This document shows positions 1-5,158 of a stretch of 6,288 nucleotides of DNA, piece after piece. The stretch covers positions 1-6,288 of the forward strand of contig JAGQSI010000113.1 of assembly GCA_020439605.1 (NCBI GenBank). Reading direction: 5' to 3'. This DNA comes from Acidimicrobiales bacterium. GTDB taxonomy: Bacteria; Actinomycetota; Acidimicrobiia; Acidimicrobiales; Iamiaceae. The position numbers were made by a program, and so were the translations under genes. The notes under the pieces were generated by a model. That model saw only the letters and a program-made list of their open reading frames with translations. It was not told the origin of the DNA and searched no databases. Numbering within the stretch: the first letter of the stretch is position 1; every line of letters starts with the position of its first letter.

Positions 1-525
1 CATCCGCCCGGTGAGCAGAAGATCCGCGGCCATTGTGAACGGGATCTGACGCTGCAATCGAACCGTCGATCCACCTAACGGGAACAACCCACGTCGCACC
101 TCAGAAATACCCAGCTGGGCATCTTCTGCCACCACACGGATCTCGGTCGCCTGAAGAATTTCGGTGCCACCCGCAACGCAGTAACCCTCCACCGCTGCAA
201 CGATTGGTTTGGAGGGGCGGAAATGGCGAAGCAGTGCCTTCCAGTGAAGGTCGGGATCTTCAGCCATACGGGCCATCTCCTCATCGGAGAAACCAGCGGC
301 CAACGCCTTCAGGTCCATCCCTGAGCAGAAGTCCCCTCCCGCACCCGTGAGAATACCTACCCGAAGCTCAGGATCCTCGTCGAGGAGCTTCCATGCATCT
401 GCCACACCTACGAGCATCGAAGGACTAAAAGCGTTCTTGGCCGCCGGGCGGTTCAGGGTCACAGTAAGGATGTGGCCGTCACGTTCCACCAGGTAGTGCG
501 GTTCCTCAACAACGGTATCTGACAT
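1..525 (-). CDS. Enoyl-CoA hydratase/crotonase family protein, 3' part cut by window edge
   Basis: The reverse strand from the ATG at 525 is open to base 1, giving the first 175 residues of a protein that is normally about 260-290 long. Crotonase hallmarks are clear: NRPAAKNAF near residues 25-33, the CoA/oxyanion segment GGDFCSGMDLK (63-73), GYCVAGGTEI (114-123) and LGISEVRRGLFPLGGS (138-153). The glutamates at 122 and 142 align with the two catalytic glutamates of classical enoyl-CoA hydratase, and Gly119 with the oxyanion-hole glycine, so hydratase activity (water addition to 2-enoyl-CoA in beta-oxidation) is likely. From memory, the GTEILQ-T-IRV and RQIPFTMAADLLLTGR stretches resemble the mycobacterial EchA19 group, which acts on cholesterol side-chain enoyl-CoAs. 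That resemblance is not aligned here. No good Shine-Dalgarno precedes the ATG (GACGAG only). A KstR-like palindrome lies 10 bases upstream, which supports a role in steroid or fatty acid catabolism. The exact substrate is uncertain. Confidence 0.93.
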   Translation of the reverse strand, partial: MSDTVVEEPHYLVERDGHILTVTLNRPAAKNAFSPSMLVGVADAWKLLDEDPELRVGILTGAGGDFCSGMDLKALAAGFSDEEMARMAEDPDLHWKALLRHFRPSKPIVAAVEGYCVAGGTEILQATEIRVVAEDAQLGISEVRRGLFPLGGSTVRLQRQIPFTMAADLLLTGRM

Positions 526-531
526 CTCGTC

Positions 532-537
532 AGAATA
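532..537 (-). promoter_or_regulatory. Probable -10 element giving a leaderless crotonase mRNA
   Basis: On the reverse strand the hexamer TATTCT (537 to 532) fits the actinobacterial TANNNT -10 pattern. It is followed by six bases (GACGAG) and then the ATG at 525, so transcription would start at or next to the A of the start codon. The absence of a convincing Shine-Dalgarno agrees with a leaderless message, which is common in actinobacteria. No TTGACA-like -35 is evident at 17 bases. The hexamer overlaps the edge of the adjacent palindromic operator, as expected for a repressed promoter. This is inferred from motif and spacing only. Confidence 0.42.
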
Positions 538-549
538 GAACACGTTCTA
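536..549. promoter_or_regulatory. KstR-like TetR-family operator (6-2-6 inverted repeat)
   Basis: The sequence TAGAACACGTTCTA is a perfect inverted repeat: TAGAAC (536-541), a two-base centre, and GTTCTA (544-549). It fits every fixed position of the TnnAACnnGTTnnA operator described for KstR, the TetR-family repressor of cholesterol and steroid catabolism in Mycobacterium and Rhodococcus. It sits between divergent genes, 10 bases upstream of the crotonase ATG and overlapping its predicted -10. Repressor binding would therefore block RNA polymerase at the crotonase promoter. It may also influence the lipoprotein gene 96 bases to the right. The repressor gene is not in the window, so the identity of the binding protein is inferred from the motif. 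Confidence 0.68.
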
Positions 550-554
550 GTTGG

Positions 555-583
555 TTGTGTAAGTGAGGATTGCGACTCATAAG
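555..583 (+). promoter_or_regulatory. Weak candidate promoter for the lipoprotein gene
   Basis: In the divergent spacer (526-645), TTGTGT (555-560) and CATAAG (578-583) lie 17 bases apart and loosely resemble -35 and -10 boxes (3/6 and 4/6 matches to the consensus). They point toward the lipoprotein gene at 646. The match is poor and other placements are possible. I see no other structure in the rest of the spacer apart from the palindrome at 536-549 and the ribosome binding site at 637-641. Confidence 0.18.
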
Positions 584-636
584 TCCGTAGACCTGAGCAA
601 CCATGGCCTCCAAGATCAGATGCCCCACCTTCAACT

Positions 637-641
637 AGGAG
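637..641 (+). promoter_or_regulatory. Shine-Dalgarno of the lipoprotein gene
   Basis: AGGAG lies four bases before the ATG at 646. The spacing is short, but it is the only good ribosome binding site near this start, and the signal peptide begins correctly from this ATG. Confidence 0.6.
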
Positions 642-645
642 CATC

Positions 646-1242
646 ATGACAACACAACGTCGCGACTCGACACGTCGCACAACTCCCCGAATCGCCCTGA
701 TGGCCTTCCTGGCTGTCCTGACGCTTGGCATCGTTGCATGTCAACCCCTTCCGGGACCGGGCACAGGCGGCACCTCTTCCAACTGCAGCGACATGAAATG
801 GGGCTCCAAGGCCAAGGTCGCCTCAAGAATGTCGCCCTCGCCAATTCACAGAGTCCGGGTACAACGACATCGATGCTTTGATCGCATGATTATCGATCTG
901 CGCTCGTCTCCGGGTGCCGGCTGGAGCGCTAGATACACCACGGTCACCTCGCCTGGGTCGGGCAACACGGTGGCCCTTCGCGGTTCCGCATCGATTGAGA
1001 TAGTGGCCCAAGCACCCGCCTACGACAACAATGGGAAGGCCACTTTCAAACCCGCCAATCCCAAGGAACTGGCCAACCTCACAGGGTTCGATGTCTTTCG
1101 CCAGATCGCGTTCGCCGGCAGTTTCGAAGGCCAGACAACATTCGGAATAGGAGTTAGGAGCAGGCTTCCATTCCGGGTCTGGTCCGAAGATGGGTCATCG
1201 GGTACCAAGATCGTGATCGATGTGGGCCGCCGTTGGCCCTGA
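646..1242 (+). CDS. Secreted lipoprotein with AMIN-like domain
   Basis: This 198-residue protein starts with a basic n-region (RR-rich, residues 5-15) and a hydrophobic core (about 16-31). The core ends in the lipobox IVAC, so Cys32 would be lipidated and the mature protein tethered to the outer face of the membrane. A Pro/Gly/Ser/Thr linker (33-46) follows. Residues about 47-198 match the pattern of actinobacterial AMIN-like domains: Cys47 and WGS at 52-54, VRVQRHRCFDRMIIDL (70-85), Y97, a beta-rich middle, AFAGSFEGQTTFGIGV (155-170), PFRVW, and a terminal IVIDV strand. Cys47 and Cys78 could form a disulfide. The family is thought to bind ligands or envelope components, but a precise role is unknown. 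It is divergently oriented from the crotonase gene and convergent with the Liv operon, so it is probably a single-gene transcript. There is no sign of a frameshift. Confidence 0.88.
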   Translation: MTTQRRDSTRRTTPRIALMAFLAVLTLGIVACQPLPGPGTGGTSSNCSDMKWGSKAKVASRMSPSPIHRVRVQRHRCFDRMIIDLRSSPGAGWSARYTTVTSPGSGNTVALRGSASIEIVAQAPAYDNNGKATFKPANPKELANLTGFDVFRQIAFAGSFEGQTTFGIGVRSRLPFRVWSEDGSSGTKIVIDVGRRWP

Positions 1243-1264
1243 GGTTGGGACCGACGGTCTAGAT
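1243..1264. other. Short convergent gene junction without a clear terminator
   Basis: Only 22 bases separate the stop codon of the rightward lipoprotein gene from that of the leftward two-TM gene. The gap contains GACCGACGGTC (1249-1259), whose arms leave a single-base centre, so it can only form a very short stem. No U-tract follows on either strand. The two transcripts therefore probably overlap at their 3' ends, or termination is factor-dependent. Confidence 0.5.
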
Positions 1265-1657
1265 CTACTTCTGGAGAGACGTCTCGATGCGACCGAGCGC
1301 CTCTACCACTCGATCGGTTTGAGCCTGCTGCTCAACTACTAGGCGAGCCAGCCAGAAACGAAGCAGCCGGGCCAGCGAGAACCGGATGAACAGCCCTACA
1401 CCGATAATGGCCAGGCCCACACCGAGAATTCCGCCGGAGATAAGCATCGGGACCTGATCCGCCACGAACTTGGCCCCCGACGCGTTCCAATACGCAATGA
1501 GTATCAGAACCACGCCGATCACCGGCAAAGCAAAACCAACCTTCAACAGCAGGGCCTCAGCATCTGCTGATGGCTCTGGAACATGAAGTTCTTCGATGCC
1601 AGCGCTGAGTCGATCTGCAGCGCTTGACGATGAGTTGGCTGAATGGGTATCGGTCAT
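1265..1657 (-). CDS. Small two-TM membrane protein of unknown function, last gene of Liv operon
   Basis: I do not recognise a family for this 130-residue protein. Residues 1-36 are polar and probably disordered or helical (Ser/Ala/Glu-rich). Two hydrophobic segments follow at about 37-57 and 70-91, joined by a short loop with a basic residue. Residues 94-130 are amphipathic, with Arg-rich then Glu/Gln/Arg-rich stretches, and could form a membrane-adjacent helix or short coiled coil. The ATG overlaps the livF stop in an ATGA junction (1654-1657). GGAG at 1665-1668, inside livF, gives a seven-base spacing, so the start is well supported and translation is probably coupled to livF. This position suggests an accessory or modulatory role for the importer, for example binding the ATPases or the permease, but nothing in the sequence proves it. 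It could also be an unrelated passenger gene. Confidence 0.8.
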   Translation of the reverse strand: MTDTHSANSSSSAADRLSAGIEELHVPEPSADAEALLLKVGFALPVIGVVLILIAYWNASGAKFVADQVPMLISGGILGVGLAIIGVGLFIRFSLARLLRFWLARLVVEQQAQTDRVVEALGRIETSLQK

Positions 1658-2382
1658 ATCGATGCTCCGAGATAGGCAGCCGAAAGCTCTGCTTCGAGTT
1701 CGGCTGGGGTACCAGCGGCAACCGCACGTCCGTGCTGCATGATCACAGCATGGTCGGCGACTCCGAGAACTGTTCGAGCAAATTGCTCTACCACCAGGAT
1801 CGATACCCCTTCTCGGGCGATCCCGGCAACAATCTCATAGAGCTCGGCCACAATTAGCGGCGCCAACCCCATGGATAGTTCGTCAATGATTAGAAGGCCC
1901 GGATCTGTAGCAAGCCCCCGAGCCATGGCCAACATCTGCTGCTCTCCACCAGACATCGTTCCAGCGATCTGGCCAATACGCTCCCCAAGTCGAGGGAACC
2001 TAGCTACGGCCTTCTCAATGATCTCGTTGGCCGAAACACCCCGATAGGAGGCCATCACAAGGTTCTCTCGAACCGTCAAGTTGCGAAAGACACCCCTACC
2101 CTCTGGGATGGTGCAAAGACCGAGCCGAGCAATGGCATCTGGTTTCGCCCCGTTGATGTGGCGCCCAGCAACATGAACACAGCCCGACGTTGCAGGGTGC
2201 TGGCCGGTAGCTACCAACAAAGTGGTGGTCTTGCCCGCACCATTTGGTCCGAGCAACGCCACCACTTCACCACGCGGAACCACGAGGTCCACGCCATGGA
2301 GCACACGGATCTTGCCGTATTGAGCGGTAACGCCACGCAGCTCGAGCAACGCGACATTGGCAGTGCCTGTCGTTTCGATCAT
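1654..2382 (-). CDS. livF: Branched-chain/hydrophobic amino acid ABC transporter ATPase LivF
   Basis: This 242-residue cytoplasmic ATPase has the full ABC set: Walker A GPNGAGKT (45-52), the LivF-typical Q-loop region IPEGRGVFRNLTVRENL (92-108), signature MSGGEQQM (143-150) and Walker B LLIID with catalytic Glu168. As in other LivF proteins, the switch position carries Gln (VVEQ, Gln200) rather than His. The Walker B follow-on is DELS instead of the commoner DEPS, and the signature starts with Met instead of Leu; neither change removes a catalytic residue. It would pair with LivG to drive the fused permease by ATP hydrolysis. The ATG overlaps the livG stop (ATGA, 2379-2382), and its 3' end overlaps the two-TM gene in the same way. 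There is no convincing separate Shine-Dalgarno, so translation is probably coupled to livG. Substrate identity is set by the binding protein, not by this subunit. Confidence 0.96.
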   Translation of the reverse strand: MIETTGTANVALLELRGVTAQYGKIRVLHGVDLVVPRGEVVALLGPNGAGKTTTLLVATGQHPATSGCVHVAGRHINGAKPDAIARLGLCTIPEGRGVFRNLTVRENLVMASYRGVSANEIIEKAVARFPRLGERIGQIAGTMSGGEQQMLAMARGLATDPGLLIIDELSMGLAPLIVAELYEIVAGIAREGVSILVVEQFARTVLGVADHAVIMQHGRAVAAGTPAELEAELSAAYLGASI

Positions 2383-3107
2383 CCCGGGGCCCCCGGATCC
2401 TGACCCAGATAGGCGTCTAGTACTGCTTGGTTCTTCTGGATTTCCTTGGGAGTTCCAGAGGCGAGAACCTCACCGAAGTTGAGCACGGTCAGGTGATCGC
2501 ACATCCGCATGACCAACGGTACGTCGTGTTCCACGATCAAGATCGCTAGCCCATCTCGAGCCAACTCCATGAGCAGATCTGCAAACCGGTCCGTTTCTCC
2601 CTCGTCGAGACCAGATGCTGGCTCGTCGAGCAACAAGACACGTGGCGTACATGCCAAGGCCCTTGCCAGCTCCAACAAACGCGCCGAGCCGGTGGAAAGA
2701 GCGTCAGCACGCTGATTGTCCACGCCGGTCAACCCAACTCGCTCCAGCAACTCATCGGCCACGTCGCCCACGGGGCGAGCCATAGTGCGGTTGAGTTCTG
2801 CAGCGGTGCGCACGTTGTCTCGAACCGTCAACGATCCAAACAGTTCAAGACGTTGGAACGTCCTCGCTATACCGCTACGGGCCCGTTTGTGCGCAGACAA
2901 GGAGGTGATGTCTTGCCCATCTAGACGGATACGTCCACGGGTAGGTGCCTGTAGCCCTGTGATCACGTTGAAGGTAGTGGTCTTGCCAGCACCATTTGGT
3001 CCGATAAGTCCGCAGATCTCGCCCGCCTCTACCGAAAGATCCACCGAGTTCACAGCCATGTGCCCACCGAAACGAACCGATATCTCCTGGGTTTCAAGAA
3101 TTGGCAT
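2379..3107 (-). CDS. livG: Branched-chain/hydrophobic amino acid ABC transporter ATPase LivG
   Basis: Starting at the ATG at 3107, the product is 242 residues, normal for actinobacterial LivG. Visible motifs are Walker A GPNGAGKT (36-43), Q-loop Gln85 in ARTFQR, signature LSTGSAR (137-143), Walker B VLLLDEP (157-163, Glu162 catalytic) and switch His194 in IVEHD. The signature is a looser form of LSGGQ but keeps its central glycine. The reading frame is open 19 codons further, to an ATG at 3164. The internal ATG is preferred because a strong GGGGAGG precedes it and because MPILETQEISVRFGG is the usual family start. The start lies inside the permease gene (14-base overlap), and the stop overlaps the livF ATG. 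With LivF it forms the ATPase pair of the importer on the cytoplasmic face of the membrane. Confidence 0.96.
   Translation of the reverse strand: MPILETQEISVRFGGHMAVNSVDLSVEAGEICGLIGPNGAGKTTTFNVITGLQAPTRGRIRLDGQDITSLSAHKRARSGIARTFQRLELFGSLTVRDNVRTAAELNRTMARPVGDVADELLERVGLTGVDNQRADALSTGSARLLELARALACTPRVLLLDEPASGLDEGETDRFADLLMELARDGLAILIVEHDVPLVMRMCDHLTVLNFGEVLASGTPKEIQKNQAVLDAYLGQDPGAPG
2381..2398. repeat. GC-rich near-perfect palindrome over the livG-livF junction
   Basis: Eight of the nine base pairs of this 18-base sequence are self-complementary (one mismatch, 2385 with 2394). Its core is CGGGGCCCC. On the mRNA it covers the last codons of livG, and its end includes the first two bases of the livF ATG. 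A hairpin with a small loop could occlude livF initiation until ribosomes translating livG melt it. The palindrome could also simply follow from the Asp-Pro-Gly-Ala-Pro-Gly codons at the LivG C-terminus. Confidence 0.45.
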
Positions 3108-5145
3108 GGCACCTCCCCCAGTCAAGGCCGACTTCGCGGTCCAACACACCAACGTTGGTCGCACCAGCCGAAGCGCCGACAGCTATTTGCTCGGGAACAA
3201 GCCCTGCTGGCGCGGGGATCATCAACGCCATCACCTCTGCCATGGACCCTGCAGGTTCAACGAACTCCTCTCCAGGGTCCGCGTCCTTTGACCTCTTGTG
3301 GAGAATGGCCCGGAAAGAATCTGAGGCCTGAGCAATCGCACCGTTGGGGTTGTTGGCCAAGCTGATACCGGCTAGTCCCGGCAGTAACAACATGAAGTCC
3401 TTGAAGACCGGGTAGTACTCACCAATAAGCGGTGCAACTGCAAGAACCAAACCGCCAAACAAAGCGCCGGCCACAGCCGCTATGCCGCCAACAACACCGA
3501 GAAGCACTAGTGGCAAGCCGGGGAGCGCCCCTTGCAGCAAAGCAAACTGCTCAACACCAACCTGGCCCCGCCAACCTCCATATAGGGCACCTCCTAGTCC
3601 TGCCATCGCCGCCGAGAGAGCGAATACCTGAACCTTGAGCGCAGTTAGGTCAAGCCCGAGGGTTGCGCATGCGGCAGGGCTGGTCTTCATTGCCTGTAGC
3701 TGTCGGCCGACGCGTCCCTTCCGAAGGGCGGTCACAAAGAAGCCAAAAAGAACAAACGCGACGGCCAAGAGGACCAAATTTGCACGATCACTGTTGGTGG
3801 AGATTCCAAAGAAGTCGAGGCGTCCCACCGGTGCAACACCTTGGGTGAATCCATTGAATTCTGGAAGAACAGCCTTTTCAACGAACAGAGCAAAGGCAAA
3901 CGTCAACAGCGCCAGATATAGCCCTTTGAGACGAAGCGCCGGCAGGGACACCAACGCCCCGACAACTCCACAAATAGCAATCACTGCGAGCAGCACCAGA
4001 GGGTTACCGTCGCTACCCCAGGTGGACATGATCGCTGCGCCAAGTCCAGCAAATGCCAAGGGGGCGAGCGATATCTGGCCGCCATAGCCCGTCAGAGGAA
4101 CCAGGGAAAGCGCAATGATTGCCAAGGCGAGTCCGTAACCCACCGAGGACAGCGTCTTGTCGCTCACCAGATCCGGGATTACATAGGCCAGCGCCACCAG
4201 AGCTGCACCGGAGCCAATCACTAGAGGCCATGACGGATTGGGGACGCGTGCAGGATCCTTGGGCTGACCAAATACTGCTGCTTTGTCCTGGGGAACAAGG
4301 ATCAGGACCGCAAAGAGCATCAACGCTGGCACGGTGTCCACCGATATCCAGGTTGGAAGGTCCTCGGCGAAGTAGCTGACCGTTTCCCTCGAAAGGCCAA
4401 GGATCAATGCACCCAGGGCTGTGAGGGGCAAACTACGTAGTCGTCCCACCATTGCAGCCGCATAGGCGTTGATCACCAACAAGGTGAGTTGCGACTGATC
4501 CAGCGCCAAGATTGGGGCAATAAGAACTCCTGCAAGGCCTGCGAGTGCGCAACCCAATGCCCAAGCCATTCCCGAGATCCGGTCGGGCGATACCCCGTTG
4601 AGCGCAGCAAGGTCACGGTTGTCCACGACTGCACGCATTGCAGTACCGATTCGAGTTGCATAGAGAAGAACCCGCAACCCCACAGCCACCACGATCGCCG
4701 TTATCAAAACGATCAACTGGTGGTAGGTGACTGCTACACCCGCAACATCGATGTTCTTCCCCTCGAAGAAGAACGGTAGAGACGCCTGCACCGTATCTGG
4801 CGGCCAGATGATCGTGGCCGCAGAGATCAGTGCAACCAGCAGACCAATTGGCACTACTAGGCGGGTGATCGGTGCTGCGTCGTGAAGTCGACGCATCAAC
4901 AAGGCATCAATGGCCCAGCCAAGCCCCGGTGCAAACACGAACAGCGTTAGAACCAGAGCAAGCGGCACTGGGAGGCCCCATGCATCCGACGAGCTCAACT
5001 GCCAGTAGACAAACGCAGACAACATCGCCACCGCACCGTGAGCAAAGTTGAAAATGCCCGAGGTTGTGTAGGTGACTACGAGCCCGCTGGCAGCCACCGC
5101 ATAGATGGCAGCGCTTACAAGCCCGAGAACGATGATGTCTGTCAT
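3094..5145 (-). CDS. Fused LivH-LivM permease of HAAT-family ABC importer
   Basis: This 683-residue integral membrane protein joins both permease subunits. Residues 1 to about 287 are LivH-like, with SGIFNFAHGAVAMLSAF (29-45) and the ATPase-coupling segment GTAMRAVVDNRDLAALNG (167-184). A hydrophilic linker (about 287-305) leads to the LivM-like half, with LTGYGGQISLAPLAFAGLGA (351-370) and its coupling segment GRVGRQLQAMKTSPAACATL (477-496). The LivM half ends near LANNPNGA (596-603). About 16-18 hydrophobic segments are visible. A polar tail of roughly 75 residues (about 609-683) follows that has no counterpart in compact LivM proteins and whose function I cannot name. Such fusions are common in actinobacteria. 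The ATG at 5145 is 13 bases after the binding-protein stop, with GAGG overlapping that stop. The 3' end overlaps livG by 14 bases and contains its ribosome binding site. A frameshift is unlikely, because the join is smooth and both halves are complete. Confidence 0.94.
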   Translation of the reverse strand: MTDIIVLGLVSAAIYAVAASGLVVTYTTSGIFNFAHGAVAMLSAFVYWQLSSSDAWGLPVPLALVLTLFVFAPGLGWAIDALLMRRLHDAAPITRLVVPIGLLVALISAATIIWPPDTVQASLPFFFEGKNIDVAGVAVTYHQLIVLITAIVVAVGLRVLLYATRIGTAMRAVVDNRDLAALNGVSPDRISGMAWALGCALAGLAGVLIAPILALDQSQLTLLVINAYAAAMVGRLRSLPLTALGALILGLSRETVSYFAEDLPTWISVDTVPALMLFAVLILVPQDKAAVFGQPKDPARVPNPSWPLVIGSGAALVALAYVIPDLVSDKTLSSVGYGLALAIIALSLVPLTGYGGQISLAPLAFAGLGAAIMSTWGSDGNPLVLLAVIAICGVVGALVSLPALRLKGLYLALLTFAFALFVEKAVLPEFNGFTQGVAPVGRLDFFGISTNSDRANLVLLAVAFVLFGFFVTALRKGRVGRQLQAMKTSPAACATLGLDLTALKVQVFALSAAMAGLGGALYGGWRGQVGVEQFALLQGALPGLPLVLLGVVGGIAAVAGALFGGLVLAVAPLIGEYYPVFKDFMLLLPGLAGISLANNPNGAIAQASDSFRAILHKRSKDADPGEEFVEPAGSMAEVMALMIPAPAGLVPEQIAVGASAGATNVGVLDREVGLDWGRCHANS
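3112..3118 (-). promoter_or_regulatory. Strong Shine-Dalgarno that fixes the livG start
   Basis: On the reverse strand GGGGAGG ends four bases before the ATG at 3107. It lies within the last codons of the permease gene. It supports the internal start over the ATG at 3164, for which I see no comparable site. Confidence 0.7.
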
Positions 5146-5158
5146 TGACTAGCTGGCC

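Noticed and set aside
780..890. Possible frameshift in the lipoprotein between Cys47 and Cys78
   Set aside because: The alternative frames soon hit stops, and the annotated frame keeps WGS, VRVQRHRCFDR and the downstream domain pattern in order.
1249..1259. GACCGACGGTC as a terminator between convergent genes
   Set aside because: The centre is one base, the usable stem is about three pairs and no U-tract follows on either strand.
1276..1285. Palindrome GAGACGTCTC
   Set aside because: It is a 10-base palindrome within the 3' end of the two-TM coding region, with no promoter nearby; such short palindromes are expected by chance.
1768..1776. GAACtGTTC inside livF as a second KstR-like site
   Set aside because: The spacer is one base instead of two, the outer positions do not fit, and it lies inside a coding region.
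3108..3164. Upstream ATG at 3164 as the livG start
   Set aside because: It adds 19 residues unlike any LivG start and lies deeper in the permease gene; the ATG at 3107 has a strong GGGGAGG and the usual family N-terminus.
2716..3291. 191-codon open frame on the + strand opposite livG and the permease tail
   Set aside because: It lies antisense to well-supported genes, has Ser/Arg/Pro-rich low-quality composition, no recognisable domain and no ribosome binding site. It is a codon-bias shadow.
3635..4087. 150-codon open frame on the + strand opposite the permease
   Set aside because: Basic, Arg/Ser/Pro-rich translation with no family resemblance, wholly antisense to the LivM half. It is a shadow frame.
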